Assembly: GCA_019056805.1 (NCBI GenBank)
Contig: DXJG01000009.1
Location: forward strand, 239,473 to 303,472
Length of the DNA stretch: 64,000 nt
Direction: 5' to 3'
DNA from: Candidatus Baldrarchaeota archaeon
Lineage (GTDB): Archaea > Asgardarchaeota > Baldrarchaeia > Baldrarchaeales > DXJG01
Shown: piece by piece, positions 34,657 through 43,274 of the stretch
Numbering within the stretch: position 1 is the first letter of the stretch
How the letters are laid out: the number at the start of each line of letters is the position of its first letter
The notes under the pieces: model-generated
The model's database searches: none
What the model saw: the letters and a program-made list of their open reading frames with translations, nothing else
Told to the model about the DNA's origin: nothing
Made by a program: the position numbers and the translations under genes

Positions 34657-35778
34657 TTACACCTCGGTTAATACCTTCTTAACTTTCTCAACAACATAAT
34701 TAACATCCTCTTCACTAAGAGCAGGATGAACAGGAAGAGAAAAAACCTCCTTAGCAACTTTCTCAGCTACAGGAAAACTACCTTCAACAAAATCAAACTC
34801 CCTGTAACTAGGCTGAAAAGGTATAGGAACAGGATAATAAACCCTCGCCTGCACACCCTCCTTATTTAAACCCTCAACAATGGAATCCCTCTTCTTCGCA
34901 TCAACCCTAACAGTATAAATATGATACGAATGTTTAGCATACTCTGGTTCAAAAGGCAAAACAAGATCTAAACTCTCAAACTCCTCACCATAAATCTTAG
35001 CAATTTCTCTTCTTTTCTCAACAAACCTATCCAATTTTTTAAGTTGAGCAAGACCAATGGCAGCCTGAATTTCAGGCATCAACAAATTATAGCCAAGAAT
35101 AACATGTCTATAATCACGAACCTCACCATTAAAACGCAAAAGCCTAGCCCTCTCAGCAACCTCCTCATCACTAGTAACAATAATACCTCCACCACCAGTA
35201 GTCATATTCTTAGTAGGCCAAAAACTAAAACACCCAACATGACCAAGACCACCAACCTTACGACCCTTATACTCGGCGCCATGAGCTTGAGCAGCATCTT
35301 CCAGAACAAACAAACCATACTTCTCAGCAACTTCAAAAATAACATCCATATCCACAGGAAGACCATAAAGATGAACAATCACGATACCCTTAGTTCTCTC
35401 AGTAACAACATCTTCAATTTTATTAACATCTAAATTATAAGTTCGAGAATCAATATCTACAAAAACAGGCTTAGCGCCCACAAGACGAATACAATCGGCG
35501 GAGGCAACAAAACTAAAAGGAGTAGTAATAACTTCATCCCCAGAACCGACACCCAACGCAAGAAGAGCTATATGAAGAGCAGAAGTACCACTATTAACAG
35601 CAACACCAAACCTAGCACCACAATACTCAGCAAATCGCTTTTCAAACTCCCTAACTTTAGGACCATTCATTAACCAACCACTTTCCAAAACCTCACGAAC
35701 AACCTCAAACTCCTCATGATCTAAAACAGGCCTAGCAATAGGAACAACCTTACCACTCAACCAAACCAACTCCACCAA
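34657..35778 (-). CDS. DegT/DnrJ/EryC1/StrS-family sugar aminotransferase
   Basis: A 373-residue PLP enzyme that aminates keto-sugar nucleotides. Visible are PIARPVLDHEEFEVVREVLE, the PLP-binding SGTSALHIALLALGVGSGDE, EDAAQAHGAEYKG, and the catalytic lysine in FWPTKNMTTGGGGIIV. The start is TTG or GTG near 35775. It is upstream of the acetyltransferase gene on the same strand, which suggests successive amination and acetylation of a sugar nucleotide such as UDP-3-keto-GlcNAcA. Confidence 0.9.
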   Translation of the reverse strand: MVELVWLSGKVVPIARPVLDHEEFEVVREVLESGWLMNGPKVREFEKRFAEYCGARFGVAVNSGTSALHIALLALGVGSGDEVITTPFSFVASADCIRLVGAKPVFVDIDSRTYNLDVNKIEDVVTERTKGIVIVHLYGLPVDMDVIFEVAEKYGLFVLEDAAQAHGAEYKGRKVGGLGHVGCFSFWPTKNMTTGGGGIIVTSDEEVAERARLLRFNGEVRDYRHVILGYNLLMPEIQAAIGLAQLKKLDRFVEKRREIAKIYGEEFESLDLVLPFEPEYAKHSYHIYTVRVDAKKRDSIVEGLNKEGVQARVYYPVPIPFQPSYREFDFVEGSFPVAEKVAKEVFSLPVHPALSEEDVNYVVEKVKKVLTEV

Positions 35779-35923
35779 AACAATTCAACAACATACAACC
35801 ATACCAAACCAAATATACATTCACAAATTTTCCTTAAAAATAATATCACAAGTGGACAAAAATATTGAAACTGAAACTATCCAGAGACAAAAATCAATAC
35901 AAATGAAAAATAAAACGATAATT

Positions 35924-36379
35924 TTATTCTTTTCCACTCATGCTCCAGGTAAAAATCCCAGAAATCAAGCTAATTGCAGCCAACACCAGATGAGTAACAA
36001 AACGTCTAAAAACAACCAAACCCAAAACAACTAGAAAAACACCAAAAACGATGCCAATTAAAGCATACAATTGTTGCCTAGAAAAACTCTTAACGCTCAA
36101 AATTTTAGCCAACATAAAACTACCAAACCTAAACACCATATTTTTCAAACCTACCCAAAACATCAAAAACCTATACACAAACCTATTCAAAAACGACCCA
36201 CTAATAACAATCGGCCTCTCAAATATTTTAGAAGAACGTAAACACACCCCAGCAGCACCGCAATTTTCACACTTCAAAAGCAAAAATATGCCCTTCTCAC
36301 AACTCCTCACATCAACTCGCCCTTCCCAACCACACTCTCCACACTTTACAACACACTGCGTTTCCCTAACCATATCCAT
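35924..36379 (-). CDS. Zinc-ribbon membrane protein of unknown function
   Basis: About 151 residues. A cytoplasmic zinc ribbon is formed by CVVKCGECGWEG and LLKCENCG, followed by a basic linker and two membrane helices (about 98-118 and 122-143) near the C-terminus. I chose the ATG at 36377-36379 with GAGG eight bases upstream; the open frame extends 19 codons further. No family is recognised. The 368 bases upstream, up to the DMT gene, hold no gene that I can see. Confidence 0.6.
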   Translation of the reverse strand: MDMVRETQCVVKCGECGWEGRVDVRSCEKGIFLLLKCENCGAAGVCLRSSKIFERPIVISGSFLNRFVYRFLMFWVGLKNMVFRFGSFMLAKILSVKSFSRQQLYALIGIVFGVFLVVLGLVVFRRFVTHLVLAAISLISGIFTWSMSGKE

Positions 36380-36747
36380 TACACAAACCTCTAAGATAAA
36401 TTTGATTATCAGATATTTAAACCAACCGCTTACCATTCAAACACCATCTAACGGCGTGTTCCAAACAAAGTAAGTTCTTAAAAACTAAAAACAGACAAAT
36501 ACAACCCACAAAATCCCAAAACACTACAAGATCAGACAAATAAACAAAAAACAAATTTCATAAACTTCTGATACACCACACCGATAAATAAACCCAAAAA
36601 CCCAACACTACTGCACATAGAAACCTCTCCAAAAAGAATTGTAAACATATCGTCATATCTAAAATCTAATCAATGTAAAACCAAAAATCCTCTCTTCCTA
36701 TCAAATCATTATTTAAACTATGACATTATTAAGAAAAAGATCATAGT
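36380..36747. other. Intergenic region, 368 bases, no gene seen
   Basis: Very AT-rich spacer between two minus-strand genes, with many A runs on the plus strand. No ORF with a ribosome site, no tRNA and no clear repeat is visible. It must hold the promoter of the zinc-ribbon membrane protein, but I could not single out a convincing TATA box among the many AT runs. Confidence 0.4.
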
Positions 36748-37158
36748 CTAACTTGATACTAACAGCCATATTGCAACACATCCTAAAGCTATACCCAACA
36801 GTTTCTTAGAGCTCATAGATTCACCAAGAAAAACCCAAGAAAACAACACAAGAAAAATAAACATTAAAACAGACATAATAGCCTTAGCACGACTAACCTC
36901 AATATAACTCAAAGGAATACTATAAAGAAGAGTATTTACAAACCCAATAGCAAAAGCAAAACCAACACAAAGAGTAAAAACAGCAAAAACAGTAAACCTA
37001 AAATGCAAAATATCAAACAAACCAGTCCTTAAAGCCTTAAACAAACTCTCAACCTCCAACTCACCAATCTTCGAAACACCCCACTTATAAACAACATCAC
37101 CAACAGCATAACCCAAAGAAAGCAAACACAAAAACAAATAAACAAACCTCAACTCCAC
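36748..37158 (-). CDS. Half-size DMT/EamA-type membrane transporter
   Basis: About 136 residues with four membrane helices, resembling one EamA repeat or a small multidrug-resistance-type unit. The helix-4 region LVLFSWVFLGESMSSKKLLG and the final IALGCVAIWLLV are typical of the drug/metabolite superfamily. It would need to dimerise to make a full carrier. I chose GTG at 37156-37158, with GGAGGG six bases upstream. In archaea such half-size proteins near glycan genes can be undecaprenyl- or dolichyl-phosphate-linked sugar flippases, which fits the neighbourhood but is inference. Confidence 0.72.
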   Translation of the reverse strand: MELRFVYLFLCLLSLGYAVGDVVYKWGVSKIGELEVESLFKALRTGLFDILHFRFTVFAVFTLCVGFAFAIGFVNTLLYSIPLSYIEVSRAKAIMSVLMFIFLVLFSWVFLGESMSSKKLLGIALGCVAIWLLVSS

Positions 37159-37188
37159 AGCAAATCCCTCCAACCTTTTTTAACTTTA

Positions 37189-37220
37189 ACGACAGGAAAT
37201 TCCCCTTCTGAGGGGATGAA
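37189..37220 (+). repeat. Perfect hairpin resembling a single CRISPR repeat
   Basis: AAATTCCCCTTCTGAGGGGA with a following TGAAAG: TCCCCT (37201-37206) pairs perfectly with AGGGGA (37211-37216) around TCTG. The layout, a short stem followed by GATGAAAG, resembles archaeal CRISPR repeats, which often end in ATTGAAAG. Only one copy exists here, so it is not an array. It may equally be a hairpin in the leader of the DMT gene on the other strand. Confidence 0.3.
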
Positions 37221-37230
37221 AGCCGATATA

Positions 37231-37240
37231 CTTATATATT
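37231..37240 (+). promoter_or_regulatory. TATA box of the orphan GC-rich RNA
   Basis: CTTATATATT at 37231-37240 lies about 25 bases before G37261, the point where the sequence turns abruptly GC-rich. The spacing is that of an archaeal promoter and suggests that the RNA at 37261-37432 is transcribed by itself. Confidence 0.5.
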
Positions 37241-37260
37241 CCCTACCAAATATATTTTGT

Positions 37261-37432
37261 GTTGAGTCTCCTAGGGCTGGGACGGCCCGAAGTAACGCCT
37301 GTGCGTGGTCGATGATTAAAGGAGACCCGACATCCGGCACCCCTACCTAGGTTAGCCGAAAGGGCTGCCGATGAAGGCAAGTGCCGATGGATGAAGCAGG
37401 AAGCCCCACGCGTAGGCGAAGGGCAGTTCACC
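37261..37432 (+). ncRNA. Orphan omega-RNA-like element (IS605-type right end without TnpB)
   Basis: A GC-rich island in very AT-rich DNA, full of paired segments: GTCTCC (37266-37271) with GGAGAC (37321-37326); GGGC with GCCC (37274-37277/37285-37288); CGGCAC (37335-37340) with GTGCCG (37381-37386) enclosing AGCC-GAAAG-GGCT (37354-37366); and a final hairpin GCCC..CGC-GTAG-GCG..GGGC (37403-37424). The 3' part GATGAAGCAGGAAGCCCC...GGGCAGTTCAC is the typical right end of IS605-type TnpB elements, which in a reading frame gives the common TnpB ending DEAGSP. No TnpB ORF precedes it, and a TATA box sits 25 bases upstream. It is not the same family as the TnpB element at 27.7 kb. Confidence 0.6.
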
Positions 37433-37496
37433 AACAAAACAACCTAATAAACCTTAATACACACAACATCCAAAACTTAATATAACCACCCGAATT

Positions 37497-38468
37497 TTAA
37501 CCATGTGCTTTTCTAGATTTTTCTTTAAACCACTTTATAGTCCTTAACAACCCTTCCTTTAACTCTACCTTAGGTTTAAAACCTAAAACTTCCCTGGTTC
37601 TACTAATATCAGCGCAACTATATCTAATGTCCCCGGGACGGAGATCAGAATAAACAGGTTCAACATTAACACCTATCAACTCAATAAGAGTTTTAGCAAG
37701 CTCATTAATACTCGTACACCTACCACTACCAACATTAAAAACACCATCAACAGCATTCTTCGAAAACATAGCCAACATAGTAGCTTCAACAACATCTTCT
37801 ACAAAAACAAAATCCCTCACCTGATTACCATCACCAAAAATAACCGGAGGCTCACCCCTAAGTAACCTATTAATAAAAATAGAAATAACACCACTATAAG
37901 GACCATAAACCTGTCTAGGACCATAAACATTAAAATAACGCAGAACAACAGCCTCCAAACCATAAACACGATAAAAAACCCTACAATAAAACTCTCCAGC
38001 CAACTTAGAAACAGCATAAGGAGAAATAGGATCCAAAACATCATCTTCACACCTAGGAACACCGCGGCCCTCACCATAAACAGCACAAGAACCAGCAAAA
38101 ACAAAACGCCTAACACCCGCATCAACACAAGCTTTCAAAACATTCAAAGTACCACCAACATTAACATCCTCCACCAAAACAGGGTCCTCAACAGAAAGAG
38201 GAACACTAACCACAGCAGCCAAATGAAAAACAACATCAACCCCCTCAACCGCCTTCCTGACAACATCAAAATCTCTCACATCACCATGAATCAAAACAAA
38301 ATCATCACGACCTAAATGATGTTTTAAATTTTCCATTTTACCAGAAGAAAAATCATCTAAAACAATAATCTCAAAACCCTCAGAAACTAACCTATCAACC
38401 AAATGACTCCCAATAAACCCGGCACCACCAGTAACCAAAACCCTAACGCAACCACACAATTCCATCAC
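37497..38468 (-). CDS. NAD-dependent sugar-nucleotide epimerase/dehydratase (UDP-glucose 4-epimerase type)
   Basis: A 323-residue extended short-chain dehydrogenase. The NAD-binding VLVTGGAGFIGSHLVDRL is near the N-terminus, followed by VLDDFSSGKMENL, FHLAAVVSVPLS and the catalytic YAVSKLAGEFYCR (YxxxK). RYFNVYGPRQ and VRDFVFVEDVVEATMLA are typical of 4-epimerases. Two adjacent ATG codons at the start are preceded by GAGAGAG. It ends the run of strongly T/G-rich minus-strand genes, and the plus-strand skew changes just beyond its start. Confidence 0.9.
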   Translation of the reverse strand: MMELCGCVRVLVTGGAGFIGSHLVDRLVSEGFEIIVLDDFSSGKMENLKHHLGRDDFVLIHGDVRDFDVVRKAVEGVDVVFHLAAVVSVPLSVEDPVLVEDVNVGGTLNVLKACVDAGVRRFVFAGSCAVYGEGRGVPRCEDDVLDPISPYAVSKLAGEFYCRVFYRVYGLEAVVLRYFNVYGPRQVYGPYSGVISIFINRLLRGEPPVIFGDGNQVRDFVFVEDVVEATMLAMFSKNAVDGVFNVGSGRCTSINELAKTLIELIGVNVEPVYSDLRPGDIRYSCADISRTREVLGFKPKVELKEGLLRTIKWFKEKSRKAHG

Positions 38469-38799
38469 TCTCTCTGTTGATGATCCCTTTTACTGAACAA
38501 GCGGCATATATAAATGTTTTAAATTTCGCGTTCTAAGTGTCAATAAAACAAATTAAAAGTAAACTATTAGGGTTTTCTATTTCACTTCTTTCTTCTACTA
38601 GAAATAAAATCAGTTAAAATTTAACTATTTTTTTGAGTTCTAATAGTCGAAGGAAACCTAGATATGGCTCGACATTCTTTAAGACCATTTATAAAGTTGG
38701 TATTTTTCAATAAAAAAATAGGATAGATGATTGATGAATATTAAAAGAAATTTTCTCAGAATTTTGTTTAACTCAATGAACAGAAAAGTAAACTAGTAC
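38469..38799. other. Intergenic region, 331 bases, at the skew change
   Basis: A spacer between two minus-strand genes. No ORF, tRNA or repeat is visible. The plus strand is A/C-rich up to here and becomes balanced or T/G-rich beyond, so this is the approximate turning point of base skew in the window. I see no obvious origin-recognition boxes by eye and no orc1/cdc6 gene nearby. Confidence 0.4.
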
Positions 38800-39612
38800 T
38801 TACAATGCATCTTTAGATTTGAATGTTAATATTTCTAAGTAAAGGTCCCTTAATTTTTTTACAACTTGTTCCGGTTTATGATTATCAGGAAGTTCGTTTA
38901 GTATCTTCCCATCCCACTCTATTACTTTAAGACCACATGCTAGAGCTTCTAGTGCCGTTTTGCTCAAGTTTTTCAATAGATTTCCATTTTTATCTCTTCT
39001 AGTATCAATGTACCATGAGAATTCATTTAGAAATTTAGACATTTGTGAGTAGGGAATAGGATCACTGCTTCTATCGTGAATGGTTAGTTTTAGACCATAT
39101 TTCTCCGCATAGAATTCCGCAAGGTCTCTTGCATTATATTCTATGTATAATGCAGTATTATCGTTATGTAGTCTAAGGGGTTTGAAAAGATCAGTATCAA
39201 TGGGACTAGGGAGGTATATCGCATGCTTTGGTGCTCTCTCTAGAAGGTCTGGAGTTGAAACAAGTAGTAGATCTGCTTTACTCCAACGATTGCTTTTTTC
39301 TTTCCATAAGTTTCTAATATCAGTACCGTGATAATGAAGAACTACAGGTTTTTTCCGATATATTTTTTTAAGTAGAGGAACGATTTCATCGAGAGAATGA
39401 ACATGAATAATGTCATATTTTCTTGAAAGTAAAAGAATTTTGGCTTTAAATACCTTTGCTAACGTATTCCAAGTTTCGCCGTATATAGTAAGACCAAATT
39501 TGTCAAAGTTTTTTCTCGTAACTACCCATGTATCCCATCCAAAAAGCTTCTTCTGCCACTTAGCGAGTGTACTTGCAACACCAGCGGTATTCCATATGTG
39601 AAGGACTCTCAT
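38800..39612 (-). CDS. GT4-like glycosyltransferase
   Basis: A 270-residue protein beginning MRVLHIWNTAGVASTLAKWQ, the usual N-terminal strand and glycine loop of GT-B enzymes. It continues with DIIHVHSLDEIVPLL, KPVVLHYHGTDIR and LPSPIDTDLFKP. The C-terminal donor-binding half is short (about 110 residues against the usual 180), with TALEALACGLKVIEWDG as the last recognisable motif. It may be a reduced member of the family. It lies at the edge of the surface-glycan region. Confidence 0.8.
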   Translation of the reverse strand: MRVLHIWNTAGVASTLAKWQKKLFGWDTWVVTRKNFDKFGLTIYGETWNTLAKVFKAKILLLSRKYDIIHVHSLDEIVPLLKKIYRKKPVVLHYHGTDIRNLWKEKSNRWSKADLLLVSTPDLLERAPKHAIYLPSPIDTDLFKPLRLHNDNTALYIEYNARDLAEFYAEKYGLKLTIHDRSSDPIPYSQMSKFLNEFSWYIDTRRDKNGNLLKNLSKTALEALACGLKVIEWDGKILNELPDNHKPEQVVKKLRDLYLEILTFKSKDAL

Positions 39613-39975
39613 AACAATCCCAGGTTTTATTTTAGTGCGAATTTTTAAATTAAATGCCTCAACTTTTGAAGTTTGTTCTGATATTAGTTTGTTTCGCCAA
39701 ACATATTATTAACTTTATCCTCTTGATGCAATCTTTTGTTTTGTAAACATTAATGCTTGATTAGAACTTGTTGCGGCTATTCTCGGAATTCAAATGATAC
39801 AAGTAAGTTGCCAGTTAACAACCGAGGACCAAAATGTAGTTATCAATATGATTTCTCAGTTCTATATATATAAAAACCTTATTTTGTTGATGTGAGACCA
39901 TATAATAACATTAATTTACATCATTATCATTTTACAATTAAGTTTGTTAGGTAAGTATATTTGGAGGATGTATTC
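39613..39975 (+). promoter_or_regulatory. Divergent promoter region of two glycosyltransferase genes
   Basis: A 363-base gap between divergent genes. A TATA box, TATATATATAAAA at 39863-39875, faces the plus-strand glycosyltransferase and predicts a start of transcription near 39895. The Shine-Dalgarno GGAGG is at 39963-39967. No other feature is seen. Confidence 0.45.
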
Positions 39976-41052
39976 TTGAGAGTTCTACATGTTAGTCATG
40001 AGGGATTACCCGATGTACGTGTAGAGAAGGAAGTTATTTCATTAACTAAAGTGGGTGTAAAATGTTATTTTGCAGGTAGCTATGTCCAAACCTCATCATT
40101 TGGTTACAATGTCTTTGAAAAGACATACAACCTACCTTTTAATAGAATGGCAAACATCGGACTTCAGCCATGGTGGTATAAACTAAGAAAAGCATTCAGT
40201 AAAGTGTTAGCAGAGTGTAAGCCAGATTTAATACATGCCCATAATGTAATTGCAGCCCGTCTTTCCATGGAATTTAACATTCCCTTTATTTATGATGATC
40301 ATGAATACTGGTCAAAAAGTAGTTGGAGTAGGATGGGGATAAAACCATCTCATATCTATCGCTCTATTGTATGGAGGAGGTGGGAAAGAGAGGTTTTACG
40401 TGAAGCAACAGCAGTTATAACTGTGAGTGACGAAATTGCTGAGGAACATAGATTATTTAATCGATGTGTTTGGGTTGTGCCTAATGTCCCACTTTGGAAC
40501 GAGGTCAAGGATATTATGAGGTTTGATAACGTTAGGAAGAGGCTTTCATCCGTGTATGTTGGTTCTCTCTCCAGACCTCAACCTCCATTTAGAGATGTGA
40601 AAGGCTTCCTTGAGTTATTCCTGAAAAATAACATCGGAGATTTAACTGTGATTGGAGATAAGAGACTCAGAACACGTCCCCCCATTTACTCACTAGGTTT
40701 TTTACGGCACGATACAATGATGAAAGAGTTAACAAAACATCATGTAGGTATAATTCCATGGAAAAGACACCCATTTCACAAATATTCTAATCCAAATAAG
40801 GCATACGAATATGCCCATGCAGGTCTCGTAGTAATAGTACCAGATGATTTGAAACCAGTTATTAGAGTCCTTCACCCCTTCTGTGAAACCTTTAAGGATT
40901 ATGATGAACTTGTCTCATTACTAAAATATTACATGAGTAATATAGGTGAAGCTATAGAGAAAGGAATAAAGACTATGCATCTTGTTCGTAAAACTTTTAT
41001 ATGGGAGAAGTTCGAAGAACGACTCTTTAAAATATATGATATAGCTTCATAG
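39976..41052 (+). CDS. GT4-family glycosyltransferase
   Basis: About 358 residues of GT-B fold. The N-terminal half has RVLHVSHEGLPDVRVEKEVI, DLIHAHNVIAARLSME and IYDDHEYWSKSSW, with TAVITVSDEIAEEH marking the end of the acceptor domain. The C-terminal half has SSVYVGSLSRP and NPNKAYEYAHAGLVVIVPDD, the donor-binding region. I chose the TTG at 39976 because GGAGG is eight bases upstream; the open frame begins five codons earlier. It probably adds a sugar during surface-glycan assembly; donor unknown. Confidence 0.87.
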   Translation: MRVLHVSHEGLPDVRVEKEVISLTKVGVKCYFAGSYVQTSSFGYNVFEKTYNLPFNRMANIGLQPWWYKLRKAFSKVLAECKPDLIHAHNVIAARLSMEFNIPFIYDDHEYWSKSSWSRMGIKPSHIYRSIVWRRWEREVLREATAVITVSDEIAEEHRLFNRCVWVVPNVPLWNEVKDIMRFDNVRKRLSSVYVGSLSRPQPPFRDVKGFLELFLKNNIGDLTVIGDKRLRTRPPIYSLGFLRHDTMMKELTKHHVGIIPWKRHPFHKYSNPNKAYEYAHAGLVVIVPDDLKPVIRVLHPFCETFKDYDELVSLLKYYMSNIGEAIEKGIKTMHLVRKTFIWEKFEERLFKIYDIAS

Positions 41053-41230
41053 GATGTTTGATTAGCGAAATAGCTAATAATAGCATAAAATTAAGTTAAT
41101 AAATAAAAGTTTCATCGTAACGGTGTTAAATACCTTTAACTTTAGTTAAGTTAATATGCGTGAATTCTTTTTGTAAAAATTCTAAGAATTATGTTTGTTG
41201 TATCGAAGATTTTGCCGAGAAAAGTAGAAG

Positions 41231-42064
41231 CTATAGGGCTAAGGTCCGTTCTATCATTTTGTAGAAGTCTGTGATTTTCTTTGGGGTGAAAACTGGTTTT
41301 ATATTTGTGCTGTAGAAGCTACGAGGTACATGCATTCCCCTTTTCATCCCATGATCAGATACTATAAGTATGAATGCTGAGTCATCCAACCTTTTTTTAA
41401 CTTCTCCCGCGAATTTATCCATTTCTTTATATATTTGAACAAGTTTTCGATATCTATTATAGTATAGGTGTCCAGCTACATCAGTTAGATAAACATGTGT
41501 CATCAATAGATCCCAGTTATCATTTAACCTTTTCAATACTATTTCTTTTTGTTTAAGAAAAATTTTTCTCCACTCATTAATTACCTTTTTTGTTAAAATA
41601 GGATTTCCAACGGCGTTAACAATTGAATATTTAAATTTTAGTTCTTCTGACTCTTTCCATTCATTGTACATAATTACGTTTATTGGCAGAGGATTTTTAG
41701 CTAGATCAAAAAAAGTGGGTAATTTTAAATCTTCACGCCTTGGAACTCTACGCTTTATTCCCATTAACTTTAAAAACGGCTCAAAGAGTTTTCCTATTCG
41801 TCTTATTGTGTAATATTTAACATTATGTTCAAAGAGAGTTCTTCTTATACCTTCTATGAATCTGTTACCTGTCGTCGTAAAAAAGTACATTTTGTGTTCC
41901 TCAGGTGGTTTCCCTGTGAGAAACGAGGACCATATCATTGGTGTGGCAACTTTAAAATAAGAAACATCGATGGTACCGTGGTAGTTTTGTAACAAGCTTT
42001 TAAGTTTTTCCTTTTGAACAATTTCTGCTTCCAGCCCATCAAACGCAAGTATAACAACCTTCAT
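41231..42064 (-). CDS. Alkaline-phosphatase-superfamily protein (nucleotide pyrophosphatase/phosphodiesterase-like)
   Basis: A 277-residue single-domain protein. Metal-binding and catalytic motifs are VVILAFDGLEAEIV (Asp), ATPMIWSSFLTGKPP (nucleophile region), MTHVYLTDVAGHLYYN (Asp/His) and ILIVSDHGMKRGMHVP (DH). The last His ligand usually found further downstream is not obvious. ATG follows GGAGGAG. There is no signal peptide, so it is cytoplasmic. It sits inside the glycan cluster, divergent from the Alg14-Alg13 gene, so a phospholipid-linked sugar or nucleotide sugar is a possible substrate. Confidence 0.8.
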   Translation of the reverse strand: MKVVILAFDGLEAEIVQKEKLKSLLQNYHGTIDVSYFKVATPMIWSSFLTGKPPEEHKMYFFTTTGNRFIEGIRRTLFEHNVKYYTIRRIGKLFEPFLKLMGIKRRVPRREDLKLPTFFDLAKNPLPINVIMYNEWKESEELKFKYSIVNAVGNPILTKKVINEWRKIFLKQKEIVLKRLNDNWDLLMTHVYLTDVAGHLYYNRYRKLVQIYKEMDKFAGEVKKRLDDSAFILIVSDHGMKRGMHVPRSFYSTNIKPVFTPKKITDFYKMIERTLAL

Positions 42065-42313
42065 CGATTCTCCTCCGTGGTAATCATTACTACATCTCCG
42101 ATTTTTCTAGAGAAAAGGTAGATATTTTATGTTAAAGGTTACTGAAATAGTTATTAAAATTATTTATTTAACCTTAACCTAGAATATTTGAAAGTTAAGA
42201 ATAATTGTTTACCGAAGTAAAAACTTAGGTTGCATTGTTAACTTACTTGTAGGAAATAAAAGTTAAGTATATGTGGAACCAAACTAGAAAAGAATGCAGG
42301 AGGATTGTATTTA

Positions 42314-43273
42314 TTGGCTAATAAGATTGTTATTGTGGCTAGTGGCGGTGGACATACAGGATACGCTGTTGCGTTAGCTCAAAGACTTATGAATCGGGCT
42401 AAAATGATATTTATCGTACCTGAGGGTGACTTATGGACTAAATCTAAGGTTGAAATGTACGGATCCATTGTGTATGTGAGGAAAGCTAGGGGACCTAGGG
42501 ATAATCTCATTAAAGCGGTGCCTGGATTGATTAAAGCTGGAATAGAAAGTTTTCATATGGTGTCTAAAAATTACGATGCACTTGTAAGTAGTGGTAGCAA
42601 TCATAGTGTTCCACCAGCAATAGTTGGTAAATTAAAAGGGTTAAAGCTGATTAATATTGAAAGTAGTGTTAGGTTTACTAGACCGTCAATGAGTGCACGA
42701 TTTTTAGAACCTTTATCTGATCTTACAGCACTTCAATGGCCTGAACAAAAAAGGATACTTCCCAGTGGCAAATTAGTGGGACCTATATACGAGAAACCTC
42801 TTTATAAGCCGCATGATGAAGGTTACATATTAGTTACTGGAGGTACTTATGGACACAAAATTCTCTTTGATATAATCGATAAACTTGATCTAGATAGAAT
42901 TGTTCTTCAAACAGGTAGAATAAATCCTGAGCCTTATAAGAAAAAACATAAAGATTGGATTGTGTTTGATTTTGACCCTGATTTTGGTAAATGGATCGCA
43001 GGAGCATCGGTAGTAGTTTCTCATCTTGGAAAAACGGTTTTAGATGCTGCTCTTACTTATCAAAAACCAGTTATTATAGCTTTGAATCCTGAATGGAGAT
43101 ATACAGCAGGCCGGGAAGATGCGGCGATTCTAGCGAAAAAACTTAATGCGGTACTAGTTGAAGAAATAACTCGAAAAAATATACTTAATGCTTTAAAAGA
43201 AGCAGAAAAACATGTACCTCCAAAATATCCCGATGGGGCACAAAAACTTGCTAATGAAATTCTTAAGATATAA
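42314..43273 (+). CDS. Alg14-Alg13 fused glycosyltransferase
   Basis: About 319 residues. The N-terminal half is Alg14-like: KIVIVASGGGHTGYAVALAQ, then VSSGSNHSVPPAIVGKLKGL and KLINIESSVRFTRPSMSAR. The C-terminal half is Alg13/GT28-like: GYILVTGGTYGHKILFDII, IVFDFDPDFGKWIAGASVVV, SHLGKTVLDAALTYQKPVII. In eukaryotes the two proteins form the UDP-GlcNAc transferase adding the second GlcNAc to dolichol; here both are in one chain. I chose TTG at 42314 with GGAGG about ten bases upstream. It ends one base short of the convergent GT4 gene. Confidence 0.87.
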   Translation: MANKIVIVASGGGHTGYAVALAQRLMNRAKMIFIVPEGDLWTKSKVEMYGSIVYVRKARGPRDNLIKAVPGLIKAGIESFHMVSKNYDALVSSGSNHSVPPAIVGKLKGLKLINIESSVRFTRPSMSARFLEPLSDLTALQWPEQKRILPSGKLVGPIYEKPLYKPHDEGYILVTGGTYGHKILFDIIDKLDLDRIVLQTGRINPEPYKKKHKDWIVFDFDPDFGKWIAGASVVVSHLGKTVLDAALTYQKPVIIALNPEWRYTAGREDAAILAKKLNAVLVEEITRKNILNALKEAEKHVPPKYPDGAQKLANEILKI

Positions 43274-43274
43274 A

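Noticed and set aside
35852-36034. A 60-codon plus-strand frame between the aminotransferase and the zinc-ribbon membrane protein
   Set aside because: It is mostly antisense to the membrane protein gene, has no Shine-Dalgarno and is a low-complexity Lys/Asn/Gln string.
37261-37432. SRP RNA or RNase P RNA as identity of the GC-rich element
   Set aside because: The phrase GAAGCAGGAAGCC only superficially recalls SRP helix 8; the expected symmetric loops and overall length are absent, while the IS605-type right end fits.
37243-37437. Open frames on the minus strand across the GC-rich island
   Set aside because: They arise because GC-rich structured DNA has few stop codons; stems and the right-end motif explain the region better.
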